Shown: in pieces, positions 39,297 through 51,200 of the stretch
Position numbering within the stretch: position 1 is the first letter of the stretch
How the letters are laid out: each line of letters begins with the position of its first letter
Assembly: GCF_032854445.1 (NCBI RefSeq)
Contig: NC_088303.1
Location: 31,567,501-31,631,500, forward strand
DNA: 64,000 nucleotides
Direction: 5' to 3'
Origin: Liolophura sinensis
Lineage: Eukaryota; Mollusca; Polyplacophora; Chitonida; Chitonidae
Translations under genes and position numbers: made by a program
Notes under the pieces: model-generated
Told to the model about the DNA's origin: nothing
The model's input: the letters and a program-made list of their open reading frames with translations, nothing else
Database searches by the model: none

Positions 39297-40352
39297 CTTA
39301 ATGAAAACAATTGGTTAAGCTCATGAGAGACAAAGTTATGATGACAGTTACAATCAGCTGTAGCCTATTGGTCGTACGCATTTGGTCCCAGTCGCTGATG
39401 GGCCTACGACTAAGGCATACAGGTAACGACTGAAGTACAACTCCGGCTGAGCCACGTCGTTATTTCGCATGCAACAGCCTTTAGTACCCGACGCGATGCT
39501 CGATTTGGGGCTTAAGCTCCCGTGTATCCCGAGCTATGAGGATTCATATTGTAACATGTACTTAAAGCTTGCATAAAGACCGTGTGGTCTCTGACAGGCT
39601 GTGAAATTTTATAGTGTAGCATTCAGCAGAAACGGTGCGCTTGGTACAGTGTATTTACCGGGAGCAGTGTTGGCCTTCATTGTATAAGAATAGCAATGTA
39701 AATGATGTTTACTATATACACTGTACATATAACAAATGTGTGATGACCATTGCTGTGATGTAAATAGAACACGAGTGCTGTGATATTAGTAATTTTATAG
39801 ACAAATTTGAAATCATGGGACAAAAAAAAAATGAATAAAAAAGTAACAATTTCCACCTTGAGTTTCTGTTTCTTCTTCACGTTCTGCAGGATGAAAAATT
39901 TTAAATTTAAGCACCAAAAGGAATATTTCATTTGTCGCTTAAAATGCCTTTATTGGGGGGAAGTGTTAAGTACACTAATGCATAGGTATTTTATTTTTTA
40001 TGCATCATACAATGTTACTGTTGTATTTCACTTCTGGCTAGAGAAAAAAGGATTAGGGAGGACTTTTAGTCTTGTTGGTAAAAAAATTTCGTAATACGTT
40101 CCTGTCAAAGATTTCAGGCACGTCAACTGAGTGATGAGCGTGCGTCTGGTTTAAGAAGACTTACTTAAAACAGGCAGCGGAAACAGAGACTTGAATGAAT
40201 AGACGAAATAAGGCGAAGAAGTATACTATAGTAAATGTTTCATCGTGTATGAATCATGCTTGCAACCGTCATAGTGAAATACCTATTAGTCAGGAATATA
40301 TGTCCTGGCCAGGAAAGAAATCACGAATTTTGGAGAAAGGGATAAAAACATC

Positions 40353-40410
40353 ATGATACTGTCTTCTCTGATCGTCGTTATGGTTACACTTGCTGTATTG
40401 GAGACCGTTG
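40353..40410 (+). other. possible signal-peptide exon
   Basis: ATG followed by MILSSLIVVMVTLAVLETV, a typical hydrophobic leader, with a possible donor GTTG|GTAGAA in phase 1. Its phase does not join directly to 42070, so any link to that candidate gene needs an unseen exon. Weak. Confidence 0.15.
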
Positions 40411-40586
40411 GTAGAAAAGTCGATGGGCGCAATTCCAACCGAATTTTTGCGTTTATTTTATATTATGCATTGCAAATAATTACCTGTCACAAAATATCAG
40501 CTTCGTTTGTGTACGTTCAGTATGGCAAACTTAGTGATAAAGCTGAGGTCGCAGATTACAGCTTGTCTCCTTTTCATTTCGAGTGC

Positions 40587-40806
40587 AGTGTAAGTCAGGA
40601 TGCTTATTGGATACATGTCCATGCAGTGTAAGTCAGGAAGCTTGTTGGATACATATCCATTCAGTGTAAGTCAGGCAGCTTGTTGGATACATGTCCATGC
40701 AGTGTAAGTCAGGAAGCTTGTTGGATACATATCCATTCAGTGTAAGTCAGGCAGCTTGTTGGATACATGTCCATGCAGTGTAAATCAGGAAGCTTGTTGG
40801 ATACAT
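40587..40806. repeat. 39-bp minisatellite in alternating pairs
   Basis: Units CAGTGTAAGTCAGGAAGCTT + GTTGGATACATATCCATT alternate with GGCAGC / GTCCATG versions, giving a 78-bp higher-order period. Confidence 0.93.
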
Positions 40807-40972
40807 ACCTATGTTGTGCCTTCCCCAAGACTCGCGGTTTCGTCTACCCGTCAAATGAAAATACCTTTGCCTAACGTTTGAACAGCAACGAAAGAAAAAA
40901 TTCTTACATTTATGCTCATGGGAAAATATATATTATGGAGTGTCTCATGGAATTTGGAAACGTTTCGAAACT

Positions 40973-41110
40973 TACACTCAAAAAAATAATCTGTTAATTT
41001 GAACAGAAAATCTGTTGTGTGAGTGATGCTAGAATATAATTTGTTTGTTATAACCTAATACTGTGTCATATTCCACATAATGTATACGGAATGGTTAGTC
41101 TCATTTAACC
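40973..41110 (+). mobile_element. MITE fragment related to 62524-62775
   Basis: TACACTCAAAAAAATAATCT, GAACAGAAAATCTGTTGTG and GTGATGCTAGAATATA match the left half of the element at 62524. The right terminus is absent. Confidence 0.7.
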
Positions 41111-41147
41111 TTTTATGTGGATTTAACAGAATATGTGTGCTTCATTT

Positions 41148-41226
41148 AACAAAATCATCGTCATATGACTGAAAAATTGTTGAGTACGGCGTTAAACCCC
41201 AAGCACTCACTCACTCACTCACTCAT
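41148..41226 (+). mobile_element. SINE family B tail with short target duplication
   Basis: CATATGACTGAAAAATTGTT, GAGTACGGCGTTAAACCCCA and CACT repeats between TTTAACAAAA and TGTAACAAAA. Confidence 0.8.
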
Positions 41227-41431
41227 GTAACAAAACAATCTGCTGCAATGACGGAATACATTCTACTCGACCCAGGAATCAGGTTTTCTGCTCAAATAAA
41301 CATCTTTTAGAGATGAGAGTAGAGATGTCGCCTGTCGCATTTTAATGAGAAATTGGTTACTCGTCATTTCCGAAATAATGTGATGCAGAACCAAAGACGA
41401 CTGAGAAACAAGTTGTACCATAAGGCGGTAC

Positions 41432-41593
41432 CTGGGAAGGTCTGTCGGCAAACTGCGGATGGTCGAGGGTTTTCCCCGGGCTCTGCCAGGTTTCCTCCTA
41501 CCACAATGCTGGCCACTGTCGCACAAGTGAAATATTCCTGCATTCGGCAAATATTCCTGAAAAACACCAATGTAGTAAATAAATCAATCAAAT
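41432..41593 (+). mobile_element. SINE family A, 5' truncated
   Basis: CCTGGGAAGGTCTGTCGGCA to GTAGTAAATAAATCAATC with a short duplication of AAATATTCCTG in the tail. Confidence 0.82.
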
Positions 41594-42069
41594 AATCATA
41601 AAGCGATATCGGTAGAATGAATTCATAAAGCGTACAGTTTTACCCAGACGCAGCTTAAGACGAAGTGGTTACTTGAACAGTGTGTAGAAAAGGTGTATGA
41701 TTGGTATTACGGTAAATAGTTAACCAGGGAACTATACAACCAGTGGAAAGTAATGTCTATAAACATAATGCAAAATAGAATTTGGAAGTGAAGTATTTAT
41801 TGGTACACAGTATATACGTTGTCACCTCGAATAAACATCTTGCATTCCCTCAGGCATTGTGAAGCGGATGTATACATCTTGTAAGGATAACGGTATGGAG
41901 TGGCATCTCAAGAAGCCGCGGCGTAATTCTATAGCAACAGGTCTATCTGCTTGAGGGGAACTAAAGCTTAACAAAAACAAACTAGGAATGTGATGCCGGT
42001 TTACGCATCTGCTCCCAAGTACATCACACACTCGTTGTGTTTTCTGTTAACGCGTTGAATTCTTTACAG

Positions 42070-42361
42070 CATCGGTCATGTGAGCTGGATTTTGGGAACA
42101 CTGGGGTTATTGTTTGCGAAGCAGTGCAGACTGATATACCGGAGAAGGTTGTGATCTACGAAGGGTACATGCGTGTGCCCGATGTCCTACTCCGGCGGAG
42201 TATGCCGTGTATTGTGACAATATGGGCGGAGTATAAGGTGGATCGTGACAACATTGGCGGAGTATACTCTGTAACTGACAATACTAGCGGAGTATACACT
42301 GTAACTGACAGCACTGGAGGAGTATACACCTGTTCTGTTCATGGAGAGGACACCACAGCTG
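42070..42361 (+). CDS. candidate coding exon of an unrecognised gene
   Basis: Open from acceptor TCTTTACAG to donor GCTG|GTAAGT, 97 codons, phase 0 in and phase 1 out. The peptide includes CEAVQTDIPEKVVIYEGYM and then three 10-residue repeats (DNIGGVYSVT, DNTSGVYTVT, DSTGGVYTCS) from a 30-bp minisatellite. GGVYTC resembles the F-strand of an Ig-like domain, possibly by chance. No family is recognised; strong splice signals are the main support. Confidence 0.3.
42218..42340. repeat. 30-bp in-frame tandem repeat
   Basis: Units starting GACAAYAYT and containing GGCGGAGTATA; three clear copies at 42250-42339 and a diverged one before. The length is a multiple of three, so the candidate exon stays open. 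Confidence 0.85.
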
Positions 42362-43200
42362 GTAAGTTATCCCATCCAACTCATCTTAGACTGCACGATC
42401 AGTTTTTTCTCCGCTCAGAGCGGTATTACGGACTCGGAAAAAGCGCCTGGTGAATACGTCAAGTGTTCTTTGTTAATATTTAAGACCTAGGAAATAGGGT
42501 GGTGAAAAAAACCCATCTAATTTAGTCTTAGTATGTCAGTGTAGAGGATTTAATTATGTTACTAAAAGAGGTTGTTCTGTCGTATACTGCAATGTAGTAC
42601 TGCTAACCTAGATATTTTCATTCAGTGAAAGTTGGAATGACTTCATGGCGGCAGGCAAGCAGCAGAAGCATGTGTGCATGGAAGATTCAAATACCTAACT
42701 ACTATAGTTATGGTTTATTTGTACAGGCACAGAAATGAGTTATTTCGGGGAATGTGGCGGTAAATGTGTAAAAACATTTTTAGGGGTATATACTAATCTT
42801 CTCATGCATGTGACCACATATGTGATATATTGTGACCAAAATTAATACGCCCGCCTAGATTTTCTACAAGGGTGTCTGATGATGAAAGCAGAGCTTGTTA
42901 CTGCTTTCAGAGTAGTTCAGTGACCTGAAAAACGTACAAGATAGGAGACAAAAAGCTTATCTCCTTAAGTCTAGGAAGAAAGTTTCCCAGAGGCGCAGAA
43001 TTAAATGTGCCCGTTACCACGAAATCTTTTGGTGTATGATTACTTCGGTAGCGGTCATTGGCTTACTTCCGGAGATATTCTGCCATAAATATTGATTTAT
43101 TTTATTGTAATGATTTATTCTATTCGTGTTTAACGCCGTGCTGAGTAATTTTTTTAATTGTTTGACGGCGGTGAGATATGCGTGGAGGAAGAAGATCTTA

Positions 43201-43389
43201 TATTTATTTATTTGATTGGTGTTTTACGCCGTACCCAAGACTATTTCACTTAGACGACGGCGACCAGCATTATTGTGGAGGAAACCCACGCCCATCCGTA
43301 GATTGCTGAAGACCTTCCCATGTACAGCTGGAGAGAAAAACAGCATGAGCTGGACTTGAACTCACAGCGACCACATTGGCTCATGGGTC
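43201..43389 (-). mobile_element. SINE family A, minus strand, with target duplication
   Basis: AGAAGATCTTA at 43190-43200 and 43390-43400. Starts with ATTT repeats and GGTGTTTTACGCCGTAC, ends GAACTCACAGCGACCACATT. A family B-type tail fragment lies just left (43130-43180). Confidence 0.93.
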
Positions 43390-43827
43390 AGAAGATCTTA
43401 TAGATACTACGTTAAAACTTATTACCTTGAGCATATATATACACTGTGTATTCGTTGATCTCTCTGTAGACAGGCAGTTTCGTTATTAAGTACAAGCAGA
43501 CTAACTTGACAACGACTCAATTTATTATACCACAGCGTGTGGCCAATTCTCCCCGAACTCTGTTTATCCGAGTAAGACTATCAGACGTAGACGATGATAT
43601 ATTATCTCCGGTCCTGTCTACATGAGCTCCATGCGTTCTGTCTATGTGTATATTTCATTGATTAATTAGCTTTTGATGTTTACGTAAATATTAGTGTCTT
43701 CCCAGAAATGAAGTTTCTTTCCAACAGAAAAGTATTTCGGAAAAATATTCTTCTGGTTTAAGACTTTGGAAGCCATTTTCACTAAGTACCAAACGCTGAT
43801 ATTTGTTATATATAATATAACTAACGC

Positions 43828-45136
43828 ACTGGTGGCTCCGCTATTAATGATGTATTGGTGGCTACATTGTTATTGGTGGCTTTATTGTTATAAGTGTATT
43901 GGTGGCTCCGTGATTAGTGTATTGGTGCCTCCATTGTTATTGATGTATTGGTGGACCCGTTGTTATTGATGTATTGGTGGCTCCATTGCTATTAGTGTAT
44001 TGGTGCCTCAATGGTTTGGTGGTTGCATTGTTATTTATGGCTCCATTGTTATTGGCGTATTGGTGGCTCTATTGTTATTGATGTGTTGGTGGCCCCGTTG
44101 TCATTGATGTATTGGTGGCTCCATTGTTATTAGTGTATTGGTGCCTCAATGGTTTGGTGGTAGCATTGTTATTGGTGGCTCCGTTGTTATTGATGTGTTG
44201 GTGGACCTGTTGTTATTGGTGTATTGGTGCCTCCATTGTTATTGGTGTATTGTTGGCTCCATTGTTATTAGTGTATTGGTGCCTTCATTGTTGGTGGTTG
44301 CATTGTTATTTATGGCTCTATTGTTATTGGCGCATTGGTGGCTCTATTGTTATCGATGTGTTGGTGGCTCCGTTGTTATTGATGTATTGGTGGCTCCATT
44401 GTTATTAGTGTATTGGTGCCTCAATGGTTTGGTGGTAGCATTGTTATTGATGGCTCCGTTGTTATTTGCGTATTGGTGGCTCCGTTGTTATTGGTGTATT
44501 GGTGGCTCCATTGTTATTGGTGTATTGGTGGCTCCATTGTTATTAGTGTATTGGTGCCTCAATGGTTTGGTGGTAGCATTGTTATTGATGGCTCCGTTGT
44601 TATTTGTGTATTGGTGGCTCCGTTGTTACTGGCGTATTGGTGGCTCCATTGTTATTTGCGTATTGGTGACTTCATTGTTATTGGCGTATTCGTGGCTTCA
44701 TTGTTTTTGGTGTAATGATGCCTCCGTTGTTATTGTTGGCTCCATTGTTATTGGTGTATTGGTGCATCCGTTGTTATTGGTGTATTGGTGGCTCCATTGT
44801 TATTGGTATATTTGTGGCTCCCTTGTTATTGGCGTATTGGTGACTCCATTGTTATTGGTGTATTGGTGGCTCCGTTGTTATTGGCGTATTTGTGACTCCA
44901 ATGTTATTTGCGTATTGGTGACTCCATTGTTTTTGGCGTATTCGTGGCTCCATAGTTATTGGTGTATTGGCGCCTCCGTTGTTATTGGTGTTTTGGTAAC
45001 TCCACGGTTATTGGTGTATTAGTAACTCCATTGTTATTGGTGTGTTGGTGGCTCCATTGTCATATGTGTATTGGTGACTCTGTTGTTATTGGTGTATTGG
45101 TGACTGCATTGTCATATGTGTATTGGTGACTCTGTT
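43828..45136. repeat. minisatellite, 24-27 bp unit (GGTGGCTCCATTGTTATTGG)
   Basis: About 1.3 kb, with a higher-order unit of about 165 bp that includes GCCTCAATGGTTTGGTGG. Long plus-strand open frames (VAPLLLVYW and similar) arise from the repeat and are not genes. Confidence 0.95.
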
Positions 45137-45322
45137 GTAAGTATGTCGAAAGGCTTCAGCTGATTACTGTTGGGTTATTTGTCCCTATTATCATCAAAAG
45201 CAAGATACATACCTCTAGACTAGTCATTATAATCTCTTATTAATAAATAATATAAATATAAATCAACGATCTCATCAAATAATCCGCATTAACATCATGA
45301 AAAGGCCTTTGCTTACTGGGTA

Positions 45323-45784
45323 TATTTAGTGATATAATTAAAGACGTACAAAATAGAGGGTTGAACCAGAGCAGCGAAGACAGTGTGATATCACGCGTAA
45401 CCGGTGAAATACGGTCTCTTGTCTGGCTACTATGCAAAATTAAATTCTACAGTAAACCGACGTTGCTGGATATGCATATTTAGTGATATTATTAAAGACG
45501 TACAAAATAGAGGGTTGAACCAGAGCAGCGAAGACAGTGTGATATCATGCGTAACCGGTGGAATACGGCCTCTTGTCTGGCTACTATGCAAAATTAAATT
45601 CTACAGTAAACCGACGTTGCTGGATATGCATATTTAGTGATATTATTAAAGACGTACAAAATAGAGGGTTGAACCAGAGCAGCGAAGACAGTGTGATATC
45701 ATGCGTAACCGGTGGAATACGGCCTCTTGTCTGGCTACTATGCAAAATTAAGTTCTACAGTAAACCGACGTTGCTGGATATGCA
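45323..45784. repeat. exact 3 x 154 bp tandem array
   Basis: Units start at 45323, 45477 and 45631; units 2 and 3 are almost identical. Each contains AAAGACGTACAAAATAGAGG, AACCAGAGCAGCGAAGACAG and TACGGYCTCTTGTCTGGCTA. A diverged relative of the centre lies at about 63655-63740. Confidence 0.97.
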
Positions 45785-45817
45785 CTTCTCTAATAGTCAC
45801 TTTCTTTTCCTCGACAG

Positions 45818-45868
45818 AGCCCATCGTGGTTGGTTTAGACGCCACAATGCAGACCGATTTTAGAGGAC
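45818..45868 (+). CDS. candidate small exon, phase-compatible with 42070-42361
   Basis: Acceptor TTCCTCGACAG, donor GGAC|GTAAAG. Joined to the preceding candidate exon it reads EPIVVGLDATMQTDFRG and leaves phase 1. It sits directly behind the 3 x 154 bp array. Support is only splice signals and phase agreement. Confidence 0.22.
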
Positions 45869-46009
45869 GTAAAGCTTTATCCCATTACATGATGCTTTGC
45901 AATTTTGATATAGTTTGTGTCATTTCGTCCGTGCCACAAGGACAAACACTATCATATTAATACCTGATACGTATTCCATTTTTTTGGGCAAAGTTATGTT
46001 ATACTTCAG

Positions 46010-46125
46010 TGACGGCAGGGACTCACCCTGCTGCAAGGAAACATAGTGATATGTACACACACCTAATGACTCTTTGTCGTCGTCTGACTGAACAATTAAG
46101 TACGACGTCAAAACCCAAAGCATAG
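46010..46125 (+). mobile_element. SINE family C 3' fragment
   Basis: GTACACACACCTAATGACTC, then CAATTAAGTACGACGTCAAA and ACCCAAAGCATAGC. Confidence 0.65.
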
Positions 46126-46371
46126 CATAAGCAAAGCTGTGTCATGCAAAATGCTAATTTTCTTGTATTCGTCAATCGATTTTTCCTGCTCTTATGTTGT
46201 CAATGCGTTCCAGTGTAGAACCCATTTGGCTTCACTGCAGGGATTTTAGATATATTGCGTTCTGGGTGCGTTTAGACAACTCATAACCATTTCCCTCATA
46301 ATTCTGGACAATCGATCTTATGAAATTCTGTTATTACTATGCCCACCTGTGGATGCTTATTATTTCTATAG

Positions 46372-46541
46372 GATCCAGTGCTGAAGGGTATATTCTGGCA
46401 CGTTTCTCCCTGTAGACTATTCAGGTCCAAGCTGTGAAGTTAATGACTCATAACTCGGATTGTTTCCATCTTACGTTCCCTATCATTTCTGCAGGATCCA
46501 GTGCTGAGGGGTATCTGTCAGGGAAGTTTTTTTTACGGTAG
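46372..46541 (+). other. duplicated candidate terminal exons
   Basis: Two units about 123 bp apart begin with an acceptor (TTTCTATAG at 46371 and TTTCTGCAG at 46494), followed by GATCCAGTGCTGA. In phase with 45818-45868, unit 1 reads RSSAEGYILARFSL then TAG (46413-46415). Unit 2 reads RSSAEGYLSGKFFLR then TAG (46539-46541). They could be alternative last exons or only a tandem repeat. Confidence 0.2.
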
Positions 46542-46924
46542 ATCAGCCAGCCAATCTGTGTAGTATATGGCTCATTAAACGGATGGATTTCATCTTCATG
46601 TTACATCAATCTGAGCACATACTGTGACGTCATACAAGGAGACCACGTGTTCTCCAGGTTCAACCAGAGCACACCTATTTCAATGTGCTGAAAATCCTAA
46701 CTCGTTGTGCCACAGATTTTATACGATTTTATCGCAAACATACGTGTTTTCACGATCATAGTTTAAAAATAATATTACCATATATTTGTATCAACAATGA
46801 CGATCTCAACTTACAAAAATTCAAACCTTTTTCCGACAGTCTAAATACAAATAGCTTTCGTTATTATCTGAAATCTTTCATCTTCGGTAAACAGACTTTC
46901 CAAGAAATTAAAATACTCAGTAAA

Positions 46925-47165
46925 TTTTTGAAACACTTATTTATTTATTTGTTTAAGGCGTAAAGCCGTTTTGCCGTAATTAATAATACTGCAGATACTG
47001 TTAAAGTGTGGGTGGGGAAAACTATTGACACACTTGCCATTCATCGGGAGGCTAACATGACACCGATATAAGCGAAAGCTGGATTCGAACAGGCAACCTC
47101 ATTGGTCCAAGGCAGATTGGTTGCTGCAAGAGTGACGCTTTATACACATCAGCCAACAATAGCAG
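46925..47165 (-). mobile_element. SINE family D, minus strand
   Basis: Read on the minus strand it has a B-box GTTCGAATCCAGC and ends GGCTTTACGCCTTAAACAAA with AAAT repeats. It has a different body from A, B and C. Only one copy is in the window. Confidence 0.6.
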
Positions 47166-47599
47166 CAAGTTTAAGTTAAGCGTAATCTATAGATTGTGCT
47201 GAGAGATACAATTGTAATAACTTCAGTATCAGAATAGCACAAATATTTAAGAGAGCGTCACACATTAGGCTGAATCAATAAGAGAGCAGAGACTGACATG
47301 GCAAGCTGTCGATACCAGCTTGTCTTCCCTGTGTACTGAACGAGAACTCCAGCAGGGGATAAATGTCAGGGAACGTCGAATGCTCCTGGGTTGGCTGGAA
47401 AGGCTCGAGGTTAGTCGACATTTCACGGGGTGATACTAGAAAACATCACTTCACGCTTCGCGGGGCCAACGGCAGCCTTGCACGATTTGCAGGTGCATGA
47501 AAGCAACAAACTGCTTTCTTGAAACGGACACAGATGTGCTTGTATGTTGCTGTGGAAGCCTTGAACAACATACCAATAAGATTTAAACATGCTATGCGG

Positions 47600-48193
47600 C
47601 TTTCGCACCAGACAGTGGTTTCACACGGTGTGTACAGACGACCAGCTAGGCACTAGAAAACCATAGCAGGCGTAAGGGAAGCGCCGGCCAGGGTAACCAA
47701 AGACTGAGCTAAAATTATCCGTGTAGACTCCGCATCATTTGTTGGCCGGCGCTGCTGCGAAAGATGCAACAATGGTGCACCGGGAGTAAGGTGAAAAGTG
47801 AACCACACCGGTCCATACCGAGGTAAGCAGACCACTCTCGGTAGGGCGATCGCCTTCACCTAGCCTCGTGTGTGTTCGCGTAAGTGATTATTGCACTGAC
47901 AGTACCATCCCGACGGACTTGGCTTCTGGAATTTAATCAAGAGACAAAGGTTCCCTCGATCGAGAGATACAAGGATGTAGATTTCCCGATGATGTGATAT
48001 GAGGCCTGAGAGGATGCATATCTAGGCCTGCATACCCTTTTCATCGGGTTTGTTTTGAATACACAATCGTGCAGAGATCGAGGGTGTCATTCGTGGTTGC
48101 ATTCGGTGGGTTGTCTGCCCGTATTGGTATACTCCCTGTACCTTCCAGGCTCGTGCCATTATCCAGCACAGAAGAGTTCAGGACTAACGAGTC
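47600..48193 (+). promoter_or_regulatory. putative promoter/5' untranslated region of the TMEM47-like gene
   Basis: Compared with its surroundings this stretch has more C, G and CpG (for example CGCCGGCC, GGCCGGCGC, GGGCGATCGCC). It is free of recognised repeats and precedes the start codon at 48194. No core promoter motif or transcription start can be fixed by eye. Confidence 0.35.
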
Positions 48194-48268
48194 ATGTCAG
48201 CCGAGGACAGAAAGATGATGGCCCCGACGTCGGCTCTGGAAACAGTGGCCATCGTCAGACCGCTAAAG
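48194..48268 (+). CDS. TMEM47-like exon 1 (start codon exon)
   Basis: ATG at 48194 is the first in its frame: an in-frame TAA lies at 48185-48187. Twenty-five codons (MSAEDRKMMAPTSALETVAI then VRPLK) end at AAG|GTGGGT in phase 0. The 5' flank of several hundred bases is richer in CpG than most of the window, suggesting a promoter region, but no TATA box was recognised. Confidence 0.75.
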
Positions 48269-51200
48269 GTGGGTATAGGTACTATTATTAGCTGTCACCA
48301 CCCTAAAACCTCTAATTTATAATGATTCACTTGTGGATATATATACTTACTGATTTGTTTAAAATTTATTCGGTTTAATTCTTAAACTACCATCCTTAAA
48401 TGCGATCGCTACGTGGCGTTGCCATGTATACGACAGGTAAATATGAGACAATTACATGTACTTCGACTTAATCGAGATCAGTAGGTTAGCCCGTTAGAAA
48501 CGGTAGGGTGGAATGGGAGCGAAGGGATGGAGTCTATACTTCTGGTTCAGCAAAAGTTTAAAGGAGATACAGATTTATAACGCCTATTCATGACAATATT
48601 GATTAAACTCTTGAATAAAAATCTCTACAAATTATCTTTGTCCAGAATCAGATAGTTTCATAACAACCTATAACGCCAATTCCCAAACAAACACGCAAGA
48701 AGTAATATATACATAGTTAATAGAGGTGGTAAGATGTAAATGAGAAGCGATTTACTATTCACGTTACGTAGAACTGTATTTTTTATGCTTACATTTAATG
48801 CAGATTAGGAATCCCCCACGCATGCGCCCATCTGGTATTATATATTGTTTTTATACCTATAGTAGAGTAAAACTAGTGGCAAAGTAAGGTAAGTCTTTCG
48901 CCAGCATAGTCGCTTCCCAGCATACCAGGGGCCTCCGACCAGTGTGTGTGTGTGCGGATGGGGGTGGGGGGTTGCTCGCACAAGCGCATTCGCACTGAGA
49001 TAAAATAGTTACTAGTAACTGGCCAAAGCTTCACTTTGTGCTGGGTCTGATCGGCCTTAGCTCGTGTCCACCTCTGGCTGGTTGGGCTATGTCCTGTAGA
49101 TAGAAGGGTTATGGGTTACGGTACCTGGCGAAAGATGGTGGGTTTTTATATAATAGTAGGGCCTGTCTACTCCACTCCGTCATAGGCCTACATATTTGGT
49201 CTTTTTTTAAAAATACATAAACACTATCTGTATATATGATGCTTTATTATAATATAGTAGTGTTTATTTTTACGGGCACTTCATATATACATGTATGCAT
49301 GGGATTTTACGTCGTACTTAGCAATCTTTCAGTCATATAGTGACGAGGGACCATTTGATGTGTGTATACATACTTTGTTCTTCTTGTGGCAGCAATGTAT
49401 ACATATAGATATCGGGAACAAGGATGTGCGATAGGTGTCAAAATCGGAGACATCTGCCCGTGGGTTCTCATTAGACAATAGTGATTCTGACGTCATTTGC
49501 CTCTTGGCGTAGATGAGCAAATGATAAATTCACGTGCGTATCTGCATGTGCACGGCTGGAGGTCAGATTTCAGATGCAAATCCAATTTCCTATAACGTGA
49601 GATTTATTATCTGTGGCAGCAAGGCAAGGAAATAACATACTAATAATAAAAAGCAAAGAAAACTAAAATAAAGCATTTATCAGATGAAAGACTATTAAAC
49701 ACTATCCAGGAAAATAGTTTGATTTATTTTTTTAGAATTTTTCTAACCGACTAAAACGCATTTAAAACACAGGATTCTATGGTGGTCTGTTGGGACCAAC
49801 TAAAATACATTTAAAACATAGGATTCTATGGTGGTCTGTTGGGACCCAGGGGGTATCAGTGACGTCACAGCAATATTTTTGGCTTGATACATTTCGTTTC
49901 AAGGTCTATTTGTTGATGGTATTTGTAGCTCTAAATGAAGATGCATTCTGAATGATGAAATATAGCAGTCTGTGTGTGTCAAGTGGCAGAGAATCACCGG
50001 TCCCAGTAGGGTCAGAAAAGACCACAGTAGAATCCAAAGCTTTAAATGCATTTTAACAGGTCGAAAAATATTGTAAAAAAAAAAACAAGTCAAGCTATTT
50101 TCCCGAACAGTATTTAATGATCTTTTATCTAACGTGCAATTCATGCTAGTGTGTTCTTTGCTTTTAATATGCTAATATGTGATTTCAGGTAGTTGATATT
50201 TCTTCCAGTCACACAGATTTTGACTGAAAGAGATTAAATTTGAACTGAACAGATATAGAACCAAGCAGATAAATTTTGATTTGAGCCAATTGCTTAATCA
50301 AGCAGATTGATTTGGAAGAGAACAATTTTTGAATCAAAGTCTAGAAGGGCTGGTTCAAAAATACCAGACACTATTTTATGAAAAGACATTTTGAGTAGCC
50401 TACATATAGTCCGTGTAAGTCCATGTTTATATGAGAATATAGGAAGGTTTACAATGCCAAGGGAATGGGGTAGAAATTGTCCATATGAATTTCAGAAAGG
50501 TGTGTTGATTGATGTTGACGGTATTTGAGATTTCAAATTTCCCGCAGTAGCTGAATGCCAGGTGCACCTAATCCTACGGACATCGTCACGTGAGAACTTC
50601 ACCTTTGGGGAGACGTGTGGCTGGTATGTCAACTTTTTGCATTAGTACTAATGGAAAACTGTCGTAAAACTGTTGTTCTGGCCGCGTAAATGTGGGTAGG
50701 GAAGATTGATGAACGACTAGACGTCAAACACGCTACAAGCGGACCGATTCCATTCTGCCCCGTCTATTGGTACGGACCGCAGTAGGCTCAACTCGTTAGG
50801 TGTTAATCACTAGAGGGAAATTGCTGCGGGACTGTAAACAGACTAAAACTGTTGATGGCGTTGAAGAGAAATCAAGTTAAGCAGACAAGGCTGTTGATCT
50901 TTGACTTTCGTTCTTTACTTCACATCTGAATCTTCGTTAATTTCACATTTTCTTTCATTAACGCCTTATCCAGGTGTACTTTTGCAGTAGAATTTCTCGC
51001 CGTGAAGGCAGTGGCTTTTGGCTCCAAAATATTACTGCTCCAAAATCGCCAAAGTAACCTCCTTAAATCGTATGGACAGATTTAATGACTACTCATGGAG
51101 ACTCTGAAATATCTGAAGCAATCGCCTGCGATTGTGAGGCGGCTGGAATGGTCGTAGGTGGTCGTAAAGACCAGCTCAGCTGCGATTAGCTACGATGTGT

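Larger units (their letters stand above)
37386..42069. other. 3' flank of POLRMT and spacer
   Basis: The 3' untranslated region starts at 37386; its end is not clear. Possible AATAAA signals exist only in SINE tails or further out (near 38599). SINE A copies lie at 37843, 37962, 39182 and 41432, a 39-bp array at 40587 and a MITE fragment at 40973. The stretches 38256-39180 and 39300-40580 show no recognised gene. Confidence 0.6.

Noticed and set aside
44138-45022. 294-codon hydrophobic open frame (VAPLLLVYW repeats)
   Set aside because: Product of a 24-27 bp minisatellite; no gene signals around it.
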